Assembly (NCBI RefSeq): GCF_008801575.1
Contig: NZ_VZPL01000032.1
Coordinates: forward strand, 1-50,622
Direction of reading: 5' to 3'
Origin: Xanthomonas cissicola
GTDB taxonomy: Bacteria > Pseudomonadota > Gammaproteobacteria > Xanthomonadales > Xanthomonadaceae
Length of the DNA: 50,622 nt
Position 1 is the first letter of the stretch. Every line of letters begins with the position of its first letter. The position numbers were made by a program, and so were the translations under genes. The notes under the pieces were generated by a model. The model did no database searches and was not told the DNA's origin. It saw nothing but the letters and a program-made list of their open reading frames with translations. Shown in pieces: positions 9,094 to 17,442 of this stretch.

Positions 9094-9441
9094 TTACCCG
9101 GCCAGATGTTCTTCGGCGATCCAGGCGCGCAGGCGCTGCCGGTGCGGCTCGGACATGGTCAGGAAGCGGAAGCCCGCCCAGGCCTGTCCGGGGGCGTGTG
9201 CGGCTTCGGACCACAGCAGATGCACGCCGACATCGATCTCGGTCGCGCGGCCAACCCGCTCGGGCAGCGAAAAGCGCAACTGGTACAAGGCATCGTCGTG
9301 CAGGGGCACCGAGGCCAACAACAGCATGCCGGTTTCGGACACATTGCCGACCCGGCCGATCTGCGCCTCGCTGAGCGTGTCGATGACCGGCAGCAGGTCG
9401 GTCGGCTGGCGGCGCGGTGCGCGGCGGGTGTCCTGGATCAT
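9094..9441 (-). CDS. PilZ domain protein, likely c-di-GMP receptor
   Basis: 115 residues, a single PilZ domain. The two ligand motifs are intact: an arginine cluster RRAPRRQ at residues 6-12 (RxxxR) and NVSETG (N/DxSxxG) about 22 residues later. The domain is therefore expected to bind cyclic di-GMP, although the partner and output are unknown. Its ATG overlaps the stop of the DUF1631 gene by four bases, so the two proteins are probably made in step. The upstream partner is large and helical, which suggests that it transmits or receives the c-di-GMP signal; that is an inference. Confidence 0.87.
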   Translation of the reverse strand: MIQDTRRAPRRQPTDLLPVIDTLSEAQIGRVGNVSETGMLLLASVPLHDDALYQLRFSLPERVGRATEIDVGVHLLWSEAAHAPGQAWAGFRFLTMSEPHRQRLRAWIAEEHLAG

Positions 9442-11867
9442 GGCTGGGCCTCGGCGACAGGCGACTGGCCGGCCAGGCCGCGCAGCGTGCGCACGGTGGC
9501 ATGCCAGGCGCGATCGATCAGACGCGATTTTTCTTCCACCACCAAACGTGCCTGCCCACCGGCCATCAGCCGTGCCAGGCTGTCCAGCGAGTGCTCGCCC
9601 ACCTTCTGCCCACGCTGATTCACGAACAGCGCGTTGCCGGTCATCGGGCTGTACCAGGACAGGCGTTGCCGGCGCAGGTCACCTTGCTGGTTGACCACGA
9701 ATTCGAACCAGGTGCCGAACGGCAAGCTGCGCACCTGCAGGTAGCACTCCTCTTCGGCAGGCGTGCGCGGCGTGGCCGCCTGCTTGCGCGGAGCGCTGTC
9801 GCCCTGGTCGCCAAGCCGCGCGCGTGCCTTGAGTTTGGCGGCGAGCTCGGTGCGCGAGGTCACCTCGTCCTCGCCACCGGGCGTGGACAAGCGCCGTGCG
9901 ATCGCTGCTGCTTCATCGTGGTGATACCCCACCTGCAGCAACGCGGTTTCCACCTCGGTGCCCAGCGCGATGTCGATGGGCTGGCCCTTGCTGCGACAGG
10001 TGGCCTCGCCAATGCGTGCGGTCAGCGCCTGGCGTTCGTCCCATTCGGGCGACTGCTCGCCCTGCCGCAGCAAGGTCAGCGTGAGCACGTCCGACCAGGC
10101 CTGGCGCAGCAGCGATTGCACGAAGCGCGGCGGCGCGCTTTGTTCGCACAGCTGCTCGATGCGCGATTCGGCCTGCTGCTTGGCAGATTCCAGCCGCTCC
10201 TTTCCGCGCGCAGCATCCACATGCCGTCGCTCGGCCACCTCGGCCTTGCGCGCGAGGGTGCGCAGATGCGCCTGAATATCGTCGTTGGCCGCGGCGAAAA
10301 CAGCCTCGTCGCCTTGATAGTCGTTGACGATCTTGTCGACCGCGCTGCCCAGCTTGTGCAGCAGGTGCGGGTCGGCATCGTCCTCGCCCAGCCACACGGC
10401 ACCGGACTCGGCCACGGTGTTGAGCAATTCGCGCACCGGGTGCTGGTCGCGCACGAAAAAATGCGCGTCGGCCAGCGCCGCGCGCACCACCGGCACCTGC
10501 AACTTGGCCAGCAACGCCTGGGCGGGAGCTTGCTCGCGCACTTCGCGCTGCATTTGCGCATAGAGCAGGCCGAGCAGGTCGAAGGTGTCGTTGTCCTGCG
10601 GCGATAGCGCGGCATCGGGGCCGTGCTGGCGGCGCAGCACCTCCAGCACCTGCCGCTGCACCGCATCGATGCCGGATGCCTGTGGCGTTGCTGCCGCCTG
10701 CGTGGCCAGCGCACCTTGCAGGCTGGCCAAGGCATCGCCAAGCGCCGCCTTGGGTAACGCAGCGGCGGCGCTGTGCTGCGATGCCTGGGCGACAGCGGCA
10801 AGCGAGGTGGGAGAGGGCGCCGTGACCTCGTGATGGGCGAGCGCCCCCGCGCCTGCGTGGCTTGCGTGCACCGCTGCCTGCGACTGCCGTGCCGATGCCA
10901 TCAAGCCGCCCAGCGCCTGCACTGCATCGCTGAGCGCCGGCGACAGCGCCTGCGCGGGTGGGGCGATTGCCAGTGCTGGTGGCGCGGCAGCGGGATCCAG
11001 CAAGGCGCTCTGCCACGCCGTGGGTGCGGCTTGGCCTGCCCAGCCGGTGGCCGGCCGCGGCGTGCGCGGGCCCGCACCGGGCTTGTTCATTGCGGCAGCG
11101 TCTTTCGACCCAGGCGCCGCTGCCGGCGGCGCACGCCGCGTCTGCACCTGCGTGGGTTTGACCAGATACGGGTGATAGACCAGCCCCGGCAGGATGCCTT
11201 CCTGGGCCAGCGCACTGTTTGCACTTTCGAACAGGTCGCCCAGTCGGTCCATCACCTGGCGCTCGAACACCTTGTACAGCGTCAGCTGTCCATCCAGGCT
11301 CAGCCCCAGCGTTTCCCCGCACTGACGCACGATGCGGCATAGCGCGTACGGGCCAAGCGGCAGTTCTTCCAGTTCGAATTCGGGTGCCGCACCGATCACC
11401 GCCAGGCGCTGCGCCAGCAAGAGCAGTGCATTGGCGCGCCGCGATGTCTCGCGACGTGCGATCTCGCTCAGCACGATGTCGCGGTCGATATCGGTGTCTT
11501 CGACCAGGGTCAGCATCTGTGTTTGCGCAGACGTATCGGTCGATGGTGTCAGTACCGGGCGTTCACGCAGGCTGGCCAGCGCTTGCGCCAATTCCTGCAG
11601 GAATGCCTGCGGGAAGCGATCGATGTGATCGCGCAGGCCGCGCATCTGCGCGTAGGTTTCAGCCTGGATCTGGCTATTGCGCGCATGCTCGGCCTGATGC
11701 AATAGCTCGCGTTCCAGCTCGACCACGGTCAGCCGCAGCGGTCCGCCCAGCGCCTGCACGCACTGCGCGTGCAGCATGCCGAGCAATCGCCGGCCGCGCG
11801 CGGACACCGGCGCATCGGCAATCGGGCCGCTAACTGCAGGTTGTATGGGAGACACGTGCATGGACAT
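9438..11867 (-). CDS. DUF1631 family protein
   Basis: 809 residues. The N-terminal ~260 residues and the section from ~430 to ~700 are helix-rich and match DUF1631 (for example SIARRE-like DIVLSEIARRETSRRANALLLL). A low-complexity Ala/Pro/Gln linker lies between about 270 and 420. The C-terminal part has the family ending, with FGTWFEFVVNQQGDLRRQRLSWYSP and LFVNQRGQKV. No enzyme motif is visible, and older labels such as thymidine phosphorylase are not supported. I use ATG 11867; an ATG two codons later is equally possible, and neither has a good ribosome-binding site. It is coupled to the PilZ gene. Confidence 0.85.
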   Translation of the reverse strand: MSMHVSPIQPAVSGPIADAPVSARGRRLLGMLHAQCVQALGGPLRLTVVELERELLHQAEHARNSQIQAETYAQMRGLRDHIDRFPQAFLQELAQALASLRERPVLTPSTDTSAQTQMLTLVEDTDIDRDIVLSEIARRETSRRANALLLLAQRLAVIGAAPEFELEELPLGPYALCRIVRQCGETLGLSLDGQLTLYKVFERQVMDRLGDLFESANSALAQEGILPGLVYHPYLVKPTQVQTRRAPPAAAPGSKDAAAMNKPGAGPRTPRPATGWAGQAAPTAWQSALLDPAAAPPALAIAPPAQALSPALSDAVQALGGLMASARQSQAAVHASHAGAGALAHHEVTAPSPTSLAAVAQASQHSAAAALPKAALGDALASLQGALATQAAATPQASGIDAVQRQVLEVLRRQHGPDAALSPQDNDTFDLLGLLYAQMQREVREQAPAQALLAKLQVPVVRAALADAHFFVRDQHPVRELLNTVAESGAVWLGEDDADPHLLHKLGSAVDKIVNDYQGDEAVFAAANDDIQAHLRTLARKAEVAERRHVDAARGKERLESAKQQAESRIEQLCEQSAPPRFVQSLLRQAWSDVLTLTLLRQGEQSPEWDERQALTARIGEATCRSKGQPIDIALGTEVETALLQVGYHHDEAAAIARRLSTPGGEDEVTSRTELAAKLKARARLGDQGDSAPRKQAATPRTPAEEECYLQVRSLPFGTWFEFVVNQQGDLRRQRLSWYSPMTGNALFVNQRGQKVGEHSLDSLARLMAGGQARLVVEEKSRLIDRAWHATVRTLRGLAGQSPVAEAQP

Positions 11868-12171
11868 CCAGGGGGAGGCTGGCTCGGTTCAAAGTGTGAG
11901 CTATGTAGCATGTTTTTTCGCTGGCCGCGCGGCACCGGCGCGCGCTGGCGCATCCTGCCCGCGCTGTCTCAGCCGGCGGTCATGCGGGTATGCGCCCCGG
12001 CCGTACGGCCGATCCACCGGCGATGCCGGGGCGCCCAGACCGCTCGCACGTCGCGCACGGTCGTCAGCCAGGCGTGGATGGCGCACTGGACGCACTGTGC
12101 GCAGGCGGTACATGCCGATGCCAAGCGCCCGGCCACCCCGACCTGGCAGTGAGCGCAGTCGCTCGCTGCGC
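11868..12171. other. 304-base interval without a supported gene
   Basis: This lies between the DUF1631 start and the hemW stop. The minus strand has an A/T-richer patch near 11897-11925 that could hold the DUF1631 promoter, but no clear -35/-10 pair. Open frames here have no family resemblance. I see no terminator for hemW. Confidence 0.5.
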
Positions 12172-13329
12172 CTAGACCAGGAACAACTCGACCACATCAT
12201 TGGTGAAACGCCGTCCCAGCTCGGTCGGCACCACGCGCCCGTCTTGCTGCCTCATCCAGCCCTGTGCCACTGCGCGCGCCAGCGGCGCCTCGATGGCGCA
12301 GGCCGCAAGGCCAGTCGACGCCTCGAAATCGCTTAGCCGGAAGCCCTCATGCAGGCGCAGCAGATTGAGCATGTATTCGAACGGCAGCCGTTCGCCCGGT
12401 ACGATTTCATCGCCGCCGATGGATGCAGCAGTGCCGGCGCTGGCCAGATAGCTCTGCGGATGCTTGTGCTTCCAGCGCCGCAGCACGTGCGCTTCGGCAC
12501 CGGAGCTGATCTTGCCGTGCGCGCCCGCGCCGATGCCCAGGTAATCGCCGAACCGCCAGTAGTTGAGGTTGTGCGCGCACTGCCGCCCCGGCTTGGCATA
12601 TGCGCTGACTTCGTACTGGGCGTAGCCGGCGTCGGCCAGCAGGCCTTGGCAGTGTTCCTGGATATCCCAGGCGGCATCGTCGTCGGGAATGCCCTTGGGC
12701 GGCCGCGCGAAGAACACCGTGTTCGGCTCCAGCGTGAGCTGGTAATGCGACAGGTGCGCCGGCTGCAGCGCGAAGGCGCGCTCCAGATCGTGCTCGGCCT
12801 GCATCAGCGTCTGCTCGGGCAGTGCGTACATCAGGTCGATATTGAAATTATCGTAGCCGGCGTCCTGCGCCAGTTTGATCGCGCGCTCGGCTTCGGCGCT
12901 GTCGTGAATACGGCCGAGTCGCTGCAGCGCCACGTCGTCGAAGGTCTGCACACCGAAGCTCAGGCGGTTCACGCCAGCAGCGCGGTAATGCTCGAAACGG
13001 CCATGCTCGGCGGTACCGGGATTGGTTTCCAGGGTGATCTCAAGATTCGGGGCAAAACGCAGCCGCGCCGCCGCTGCCTGCAGAAAGCGGTCGATCGCCT
13101 GCGGCGGAAACAGGCTGGGCGTGCCGCCGCCGAAGAACACCGAATGCACCACGCGGCCCCAGACCAACGGCAGGTCCGCATCCAGGTCGCGGATCAGCGC
13201 GTCCACGTACGCCTCGAACGGCAATGCGCCCTTTGCCGCATGCGAGTTGAAATCGCAGTACGGGCATTTGCGCACGCACCAGGGCAGGTGCACGTAGAGC
13301 GACAGCGGCGGTGGAATCAGCTGGGGCAT
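12172..13329 (-). CDS. hemW: Radical SAM heme chaperone HemW
   Basis: 385 residues. HemW is a radical-SAM protein that binds heme and helps deliver it to respiratory enzymes; it was formerly annotated as an oxygen-independent coproporphyrinogen oxidase. The [4Fe-4S] motif CxxxCxxC is C18, C22, C25 (CVRKCPYCDF). The glycine-rich SAM motif FFGGGTPSLF follows. Further family segments are RLSFGVQTFDD and a C-terminal winged-helix-like region. It lacks the extra N-terminal part of true HemN, which supports HemW. It is the last gene of the rph-VOC-rdgB-hemW run and starts 15 bases after rdgB. Confidence 0.94.
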   Translation of the reverse strand: MPQLIPPPLSLYVHLPWCVRKCPYCDFNSHAAKGALPFEAYVDALIRDLDADLPLVWGRVVHSVFFGGGTPSLFPPQAIDRFLQAAAARLRFAPNLEITLETNPGTAEHGRFEHYRAAGVNRLSFGVQTFDDVALQRLGRIHDSAEAERAIKLAQDAGYDNFNIDLMYALPEQTLMQAEHDLERAFALQPAHLSHYQLTLEPNTVFFARPPKGIPDDDAAWDIQEHCQGLLADAGYAQYEVSAYAKPGRQCAHNLNYWRFGDYLGIGAGAHGKISSGAEAHVLRRWKHKHPQSYLASAGTAASIGGDEIVPGERLPFEYMLNLLRLHEGFRLSDFEASTGLAACAIEAPLARAVAQGWMRQQDGRVVPTELGRRFTNDVVELFLV

Positions 13330-13344
13330 TGCGCGAGGCGTGCC

Positions 13345-13944
13345 TTACAGCGACATCGCATGCAGCTTGTGCTGCAGCGTGGCCAGGGCGACCGCACGAT
13401 GGCTCAGGCGGTTCTTCAACGCGGTGTCCATCTCCGCCGCGGTCAGGCCATACACCGGATCCAGAAACACCGGGTTGTAGCCGAAGCCGCCATCGCCGCG
13501 CGGTTGCGTGGTGATCACCCCTTCCCAGCTGCCTTCGGCGATCAGCGGCTGCGGATCTTCCGGATGCCGCAGCAACACGATCACCGCATAAAACCGCGCG
13601 CTGCGGCGATCGCTCGGAACCTCGCGCATCGCGTCGAGCAACTTGGCGTTGTTGGCCAACGCGTTGGTCGGGCTGCCGGCATAGCGCGCGCTGTACAGAC
13701 CGGGTGCGCCATCCAATGCATCCACGATCAGCCCCGAATCATCGGCCAGCGCCGGCAAGCCGGTCACTGCGCTGGCATGGCGCGCCTTGATCAGGGCGTT
13801 CTCGACGAAGGTCAGGCCGGTTTCCGGAACATCTTCCACGCCAAGCTCGCCTTGCGCGACGACGCGCAGCGGCAGGCCGGCCAGCATGGCGCGCAGTTCT
13901 TCCAGCTTGCCGGCGTTGCCGCTGGCCAGGACCAGTTGTTTCAT
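13345..13944 (-). CDS. rdgB: XTP/dITP pyrophosphatase (house-cleaning NTPase)
   Basis: 199 residues. It hydrolyses dITP, XTP and related non-canonical purine triphosphates, keeping them out of DNA and RNA. Key motifs are the N-terminal LASGNAGKLEEL (phosphate binding), the TFVENALIKARHA segment, ADDSGLIVDAL (metal and catalytic Asp), and FGYNPVF near residue 150. The ATG 13944 lies inside the end of the VOC gene (4-base overlap), and gives the standard [10 protein letters not shown] start. Confidence 0.96.
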   Translation of the reverse strand: MKQLVLASGNAGKLEELRAMLAGLPLRVVAQGELGVEDVPETGLTFVENALIKARHASAVTGLPALADDSGLIVDALDGAPGLYSARYAGSPTNALANNAKLLDAMREVPSDRRSARFYAVIVLLRHPEDPQPLIAEGSWEGVITTQPRGDGGFGYNPVFLDPVYGLTAAEMDTALKNRLSHRAVALATLQHKLHAMSL

Positions 13945-14333
13945 TGCTTTGGCTCCAGTAGATCCCACTTGGTGCCGTACAGATCGCGGAAGATCACGAC
14001 CGTGCCGTACGGCTCTTCGCGCGGGGTTTCCAGAAATTCCACGCCGAACGCCTGCATGGCCGCGTGGTCGCGCCAGAAGTTATCGGTGTAGAGGAAATGA
14101 TCCACCCGTCCACCGGTCTGGTCGCCGATGCGTGCGCGTTGCGCGGCATTGGCCGGCTGCGCCAGCAGCAAGGCAGCATCGTCTGCGCCGCCCGGTCCGA
14201 TCACGACCCAGCGCTTGCCGTCATCGAGCGGGCGATCCTGCAGCACGCCGAAACCCAGCGCGCCGGTGTACCAGGCAATGGCCGCATCGTAATCGGCAAC
14301 CAGCAAGGTGGTCAGGGCGATACGACGGCTCAT
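13941..14333 (-). CDS. VOC (glyoxalase/bleomycin resistance) family protein
   Basis: 130 residues in a single vicinal-oxygen-chelate fold. It begins with [25 protein letters not shown], the classic first beta-alpha-beta module with the WYTGALGF signature. It ends with [19 protein letters not shown], which holds a final acidic residue. Substrate cannot be predicted. It overlaps rph and rdgB by four bases on either side, so it is embedded in an RNA/nucleotide operon. That suggests a detoxification or housekeeping role, but this is inference only. Confidence 0.88.
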   Translation of the reverse strand: MSRRIALTTLLVADYDAAIAWYTGALGFGVLQDRPLDDGKRWVVIGPGGADDAALLLAQPANAAQRARIGDQTGGRVDHFLYTDNFWRDHAAMQAFGVEFLETPREEPYGTVVIFRDLYGTKWDLLEPKQ

Positions 14334-15055
14334 CCGGCCAGCGCAGCGCGTTGCAGTGCGAACAACTCGCCCATGCCTTTTTCGGCCAGGGCGAGCAGCG
14401 CGTTGAGTTCGTCGCGACGGAAGGCGTGGCCTTCGGCCGTGCCCTGCAGTTCGATGAAGCCGCCGCCGTCGTTCATCACCACATTCATGTCGGTATCGCA
14501 GTCGCTGTCTTCCGGGTAATCCAGATCCAGCACCGGCTCACCACGATAGATGCCGACCGACACCGCAGCCACCGCGCCGATCAGCGGGTGCTTCTTGATG
14601 TCGCCGCGCTTGATCAGCAGGTTCACCGCATCGGCCAGCGCCACGTACGCGCCGGTGATGGCCGCGGTGCGGGTGCCGCCATCGGCCTGCAGCACGTCGC
14701 AGTCCAGGGTGATGGTGCGCTCGCCAAGTGCATTGCGGTCCACGCAGGCGCGCAGCGCGCGGCCGATCAGACGCTGGATTTCCAGCGTGCGGCCGCCCTG
14801 CTTGCCGCGCGCGGCCTCGCGGTCGGAACGGGTGTGGGTGGAGCGCGGCAACATGCCGTATTCGGCGGTGACCCAGCCTTCGCCCTTGCCGCGCAGGAAA
14901 CCCGGCACGCGGTTTTCCACGCTGGCGGTGCACAGCACGCGGGTGTCGCCGAAGCTGACCAGCACCGAGCCTTCGGCATGGCGGGTGAAGGAGCGTTCGA
15001 TGCGCACCGGGCGCAGCTGGTCGGCCGTGCGGCCGCTGGGACGGGAAAAGGTCAT
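14330..15055 (-). CDS. rph: Ribonuclease PH
   Basis: 241 residues, the full length of RNase PH. It is a phosphorolytic 3'-5' exoribonuclease that trims tRNA precursors and structured RNAs. Visible motifs include [16 protein letters not shown] at the N-terminus, [29 protein letters not shown] with the conserved hexamer core, [14 protein letters not shown] [11 protein letters not shown], and [16 protein letters not shown] (phosphate-binding site). Start ATG 15055 gives MTFSRPSGR, as in relatives. Divergent from yicC with 109 bases between, a pairing also seen in E. coli. First gene of the rph-VOC-rdgB-hemW operon. Confidence 0.97.
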   Translation of the reverse strand: MTFSRPSGRTADQLRPVRIERSFTRHAEGSVLVSFGDTRVLCTASVENRVPGFLRGKGEGWVTAEYGMLPRSTHTRSDREAARGKQGGRTLEIQRLIGRALRACVDRNALGERTITLDCDVLQADGGTRTAAITGAYVALADAVNLLIKRGDIKKHPLIGAVAAVSVGIYRGEPVLDLDYPEDSDCDTDMNVVMNDGGGFIELQGTAEGHAFRRDELNALLALAEKGMGELFALQRAALAG

Positions 15056-15164
15056 GCGATGAGTCCGGAAGTCGGGAGGTGGGTCTGGCGCCACTGCGCA
15101 GCGTGCAGGCAGCCGGCGAGGGCGGCTAGGGTACCATTCGCGCTTTGACGGCACGGGATTGACG

Positions 15165-16025
15165 ATGATCCGAAGCATGACTGCGTTTGCTGGCAGCGAA
15201 CGCATCACACCCTGGGGCACGCTCGGTTGCGAGCTGCGCTCGGTCAACCACCGCTTTCTGGAAGTGGGTGTGCGTCTGCCCGAGGAATTGCGTGCGCTGG
15301 AACCGCTGCTGCGCGAGCGCGTGGCGGCAAAAAACAGCCGTGGCAAGCTGGATCTGACCCTGCGCCTGCGCGCGCCCGACAATGCGCAGACGCTGGCGGT
15401 CAACGAATCGCTGCTACAGCAATTGGGTGCGCTGGCCACGCGGCTGGATGGCGTGTTCCCCAAATTGCAGGTCGGCTTCACCGACCTGCTGCAGCTGCCC
15501 GGCGTGCTGCAGGTGCAGGACGTGGACGCCCCCGCGCTGCAGGCGCAGGCGGTGGCGTTGCTGGAGGAAGTGGTGGGCAGCTTCGTGATCGCGCGCGAGC
15601 GCGAAGGCGCCAAGCTGGCCGAGGCGATCAGCGAACGGGTGGATGCCATCGAACGCATCGTAGCGGAGGTGCGCATCCTGATTCCGGTGATTCGCGAAGG
15701 TCAGCGCGCCAAGCTGGCCGCCCGCCTGGCCGACCTGCCGCATCCGGTCGACCCGGGCCGTGCCGAGCAGGAACTGGTGCTGTGGCTGCAGAAGCTCGAT
15801 GTGGACGAGGAGCTGGACCGCCTGTCCAGCCACATCGCCGAAATCCGCCGGGTGCTCAAGCAGCGCGAGCCGGTCGGTCGCCGCCTGGACTTCCTGCTGC
15901 AGGAGTTCAACCGCGAGGCCAATACGCTGGGCTCCAAGTCGGTGGACAGCCGCACCTCCAATGCCGCCGTGGATCTGAAGGTGTTGATCGACCAGATCCG
16001 CGAGCAGGTGCAGAACATCGAATAG
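15165..16025 (+). CDS. yicC: YicC/YloC family endoribonuclease
   Basis: 286 residues. It starts with [11 protein letters not shown] and [19 protein letters not shown], the family N-terminal domain. It ends with the DUF1732-type motif [21 protein letters not shown]. YicC proteins cleave RNA, and in E. coli the protein affects turnover of the small RNA RyhB. The ATG at 15165 follows a possible TTG two codons earlier at 15159; ATG is preferred because relatives begin MIRSMT. The gene is separated from gmk by a repeat element. Confidence 0.92.
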   Translation: MIRSMTAFAGSERITPWGTLGCELRSVNHRFLEVGVRLPEELRALEPLLRERVAAKNSRGKLDLTLRLRAPDNAQTLAVNESLLQQLGALATRLDGVFPKLQVGFTDLLQLPGVLQVQDVDAPALQAQAVALLEEVVGSFVIAREREGAKLAEAISERVDAIERIVAEVRILIPVIREGQRAKLAARLADLPHPVDPGRAEQELVLWLQKLDVDEELDRLSSHIAEIRRVLKQREPVGRRLDFLLQEFNREANTLGSKSVDSRTSNAAVDLKVLIDQIREQVQNIE

Positions 16026-16026
16026 C

Positions 16027-16136
16027 CGGGAATAGGCAATCGGGAATGGGGAATCGTCAAAGCGGGTACGATGCATCCCCTCGGCCTGCTTGCTTGGCGC
16101 GGTGCCCCATTCCCTATTCCCGACTCTCTATTCCCT
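16027..16136. repeat. GGGAAT-type inverted intergenic repeat, copy B
   Basis: A first arm of GGGAAT units (16027-16058) and an inverted arm of ATTCCC units (16104-16136) flank a spacer that holds GTCAAAGCGGGTACGATGC. The second arm runs to five bases before the gmk start codon, leaving no room for a standard ribosome-binding site. The spacer start resembles that of copy E. Confidence 0.7.
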
Positions 16137-16141
16137 AAAAA

Positions 16142-16753
16142 ATGCGCGGCACTCTCTATATCGTTGCGGCCCCCTCGGGCGCCGGCAAGAGCAGCATCGT
16201 CAACGCTACCCTGGCACGCGACCCGAAGATCGCCCTGTCGATCTCGTTCACCTCGCGCGCGCCGCGGCCGGGCGAACGCCATGCCGAGCACTACCATTTC
16301 GTCTCCGCCGACGAGTTCCAGGGCATGATCGAAGCGGGCGATTTCTTCGAATACGCGCTGGTGCATGGCGACTGGAAGGGCACTGCGCGGCAGTCGGTGG
16401 AGCCGCAGCTGGCCGCCGGCCACGACGTCTTGCTAGAAATCGACTGGCAGGGCGCACGCCAGGTGCGCCAGAAGGTGCCCGATGCGGTCAGCGTCTTCAT
16501 CCTGCCGCCCTCGCGCCAGGCGCTGGACGAGCGCATGCGCAAGCGCGGGCAGGATAGCGAGGTCGTCATGGCGCAACGCCTGGCCGCCGCCCGCGAAGAG
16601 ATGCTGCATTTCGAAGAGTTCGATTACGTGATCATCAACGAGACCTTCGATACGGCGGTTTCGGAGATGTGCGCGATCTTCACCGCCAGCCGGCTACGTC
16701 GGCAGGCGCAACAGCAACGGCACGCCGGATTGATCCAGGCGCTGCTGGATTAA
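16142..16753 (+). CDS. gmk: Guanylate kinase
   Basis: 203 residues. It phosphorylates GMP to GDP with ATP, feeding GTP and (p)ppGpp synthesis. The P-loop APSGAGKSS spans residues 10-18. The GMP-binding region carries SFTSRAPRPGE and HYHFVS, then FFEYALVHGDWKGT. The arginine-rich lid (KRGQDSEVVMAQRLAAAREE) follows. The ATG at 16142 directly follows a repeat arm and lacks a recognisable ribosome-binding site. The gmk-rpoZ-spoT order is also found in E. coli. Confidence 0.97.
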   Translation: MRGTLYIVAAPSGAGKSSIVNATLARDPKIALSISFTSRAPRPGERHAEHYHFVSADEFQGMIEAGDFFEYALVHGDWKGTARQSVEPQLAAGHDVLLEIDWQGARQVRQKVPDAVSVFILPPSRQALDERMRKRGQDSEVVMAQRLAAAREEMLHFEEFDYVIINETFDTAVSEMCAIFTASRLRRQAQQQRHAGLIQALLD

Positions 16754-16931
16754 GCGCCGCTGGCAAGGCTGCGCTGATCACCGACGGGCGCAGCCGCCGC
16801 GCGAGGCGACATCTATCCGCTTGCACTGCGTTCAGAACGCGCCGGCCGCACCAGCGACGGCTCAGGACGATTTCCTGGTGGCTCAAAACGGCTCAAACTG
16901 CTGATTCCAAAGGAAACTGAATGGGTGGCGG

Positions 16932-16960
16932 TTGCTGCGACGCCGGCCGGAGCGTACACT
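16932..16960 (+). promoter_or_regulatory. Predicted sigma-70 promoter of rpoZ
   Basis: TTGCTG (16932-16937), a 17-base spacer, and TACACT (16955-16960). A start near 16967 would leave a leader of about 48 bases, with GGGAG five bases before the rpoZ ATG. Confidence 0.55.
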
Positions 16961-17014
16961 CCACCCCCTTTCCCTCATTCGATGCGCGGCCGTTGCTGGT
17001 CGCCGGGAGCCCGC

Positions 17015-17314
17015 ATGGCCCGCATTACCGTAGAAGATTGCCTGGAAGTCGTGAACAACCGTTTTGAGCTGGTCATGATGGCCTCCAAGCGCGCCCGTCA
17101 GCTCGCCAACGGCGTGCAGCCGCTGATCGAGAATGCCGACGCCAGCGACAAGCCCACCGTGATGGCACTGCGCGAGATCGCCGCACGCCGGATCGACAAC
17201 GCGCTGATCGATGAAGTCGAGAAGGCCGAACGCGAGCGTGCCGAGCGCGAAGCGCTGGAATGGGCCGCTGCCGAAGTGGTCGCCGACGAAGACATGTCCA
17301 AGAACGACGATTGA
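17015..17314 (+). CDS. rpoZ: RNA polymerase omega subunit
   Basis: 99 residues. Omega folds around the C-terminal tail of beta-prime, assists polymerase assembly, and forms part of the ppGpp binding site 1. The family start [30 protein letters not shown] is clear. It is followed by [11 protein letters not shown], and by an acidic C-terminal tail ([14 protein letters not shown]). The ATG 17015 is chosen over a longer frame because GGGAG stands before it and all omega proteins begin MARxT. The gene is followed by a terminator, so spoT probably has its own promoter or readthrough. Confidence 0.97.
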   Translation: MARITVEDCLEVVNNRFELVMMASKRARQLANGVQPLIENADASDKPTVMALREIAARRIDNALIDEVEKAERERAEREALEWAAAEVVADEDMSKNDD

Positions 17315-17340
17315 TTTCCGGCATCGCTGCGATCGATCAG

Positions 17341-17375
17341 AACAGCCCGCCTCGACGCGGGCTGTTTTCGTTTTC
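17341..17375 (+). terminator. Rho-independent terminator between rpoZ and spoT
   Basis: A 10-bp perfect stem, AACAGCCCGC with GCGGGCTGTT, around a six-base loop (17351-17356). It is followed by TTCGTTTTC, an interrupted T tract. Confidence 0.85.
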
Positions 17376-17442
17376 GGTCCCGGCAATACGCCTGCGTGTG
17401 CAAATGTTTGCCGAGACTGCACGGCTGGCATAGTCTTCCGGC

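Noticed and set aside
11901..12200. 99-residue frame on the minus strand between hemW and DUF1631
   Set aside because: Arg/Ala/Pro-rich, overlaps the hemW end, no ribosome-binding site and no family likeness.
12349..14091. 580-residue open frame opposite hemW and rdgB
   Set aside because: Mirror of the minus-strand genes with shadow-like composition (Arg, His, Gln, Ala).
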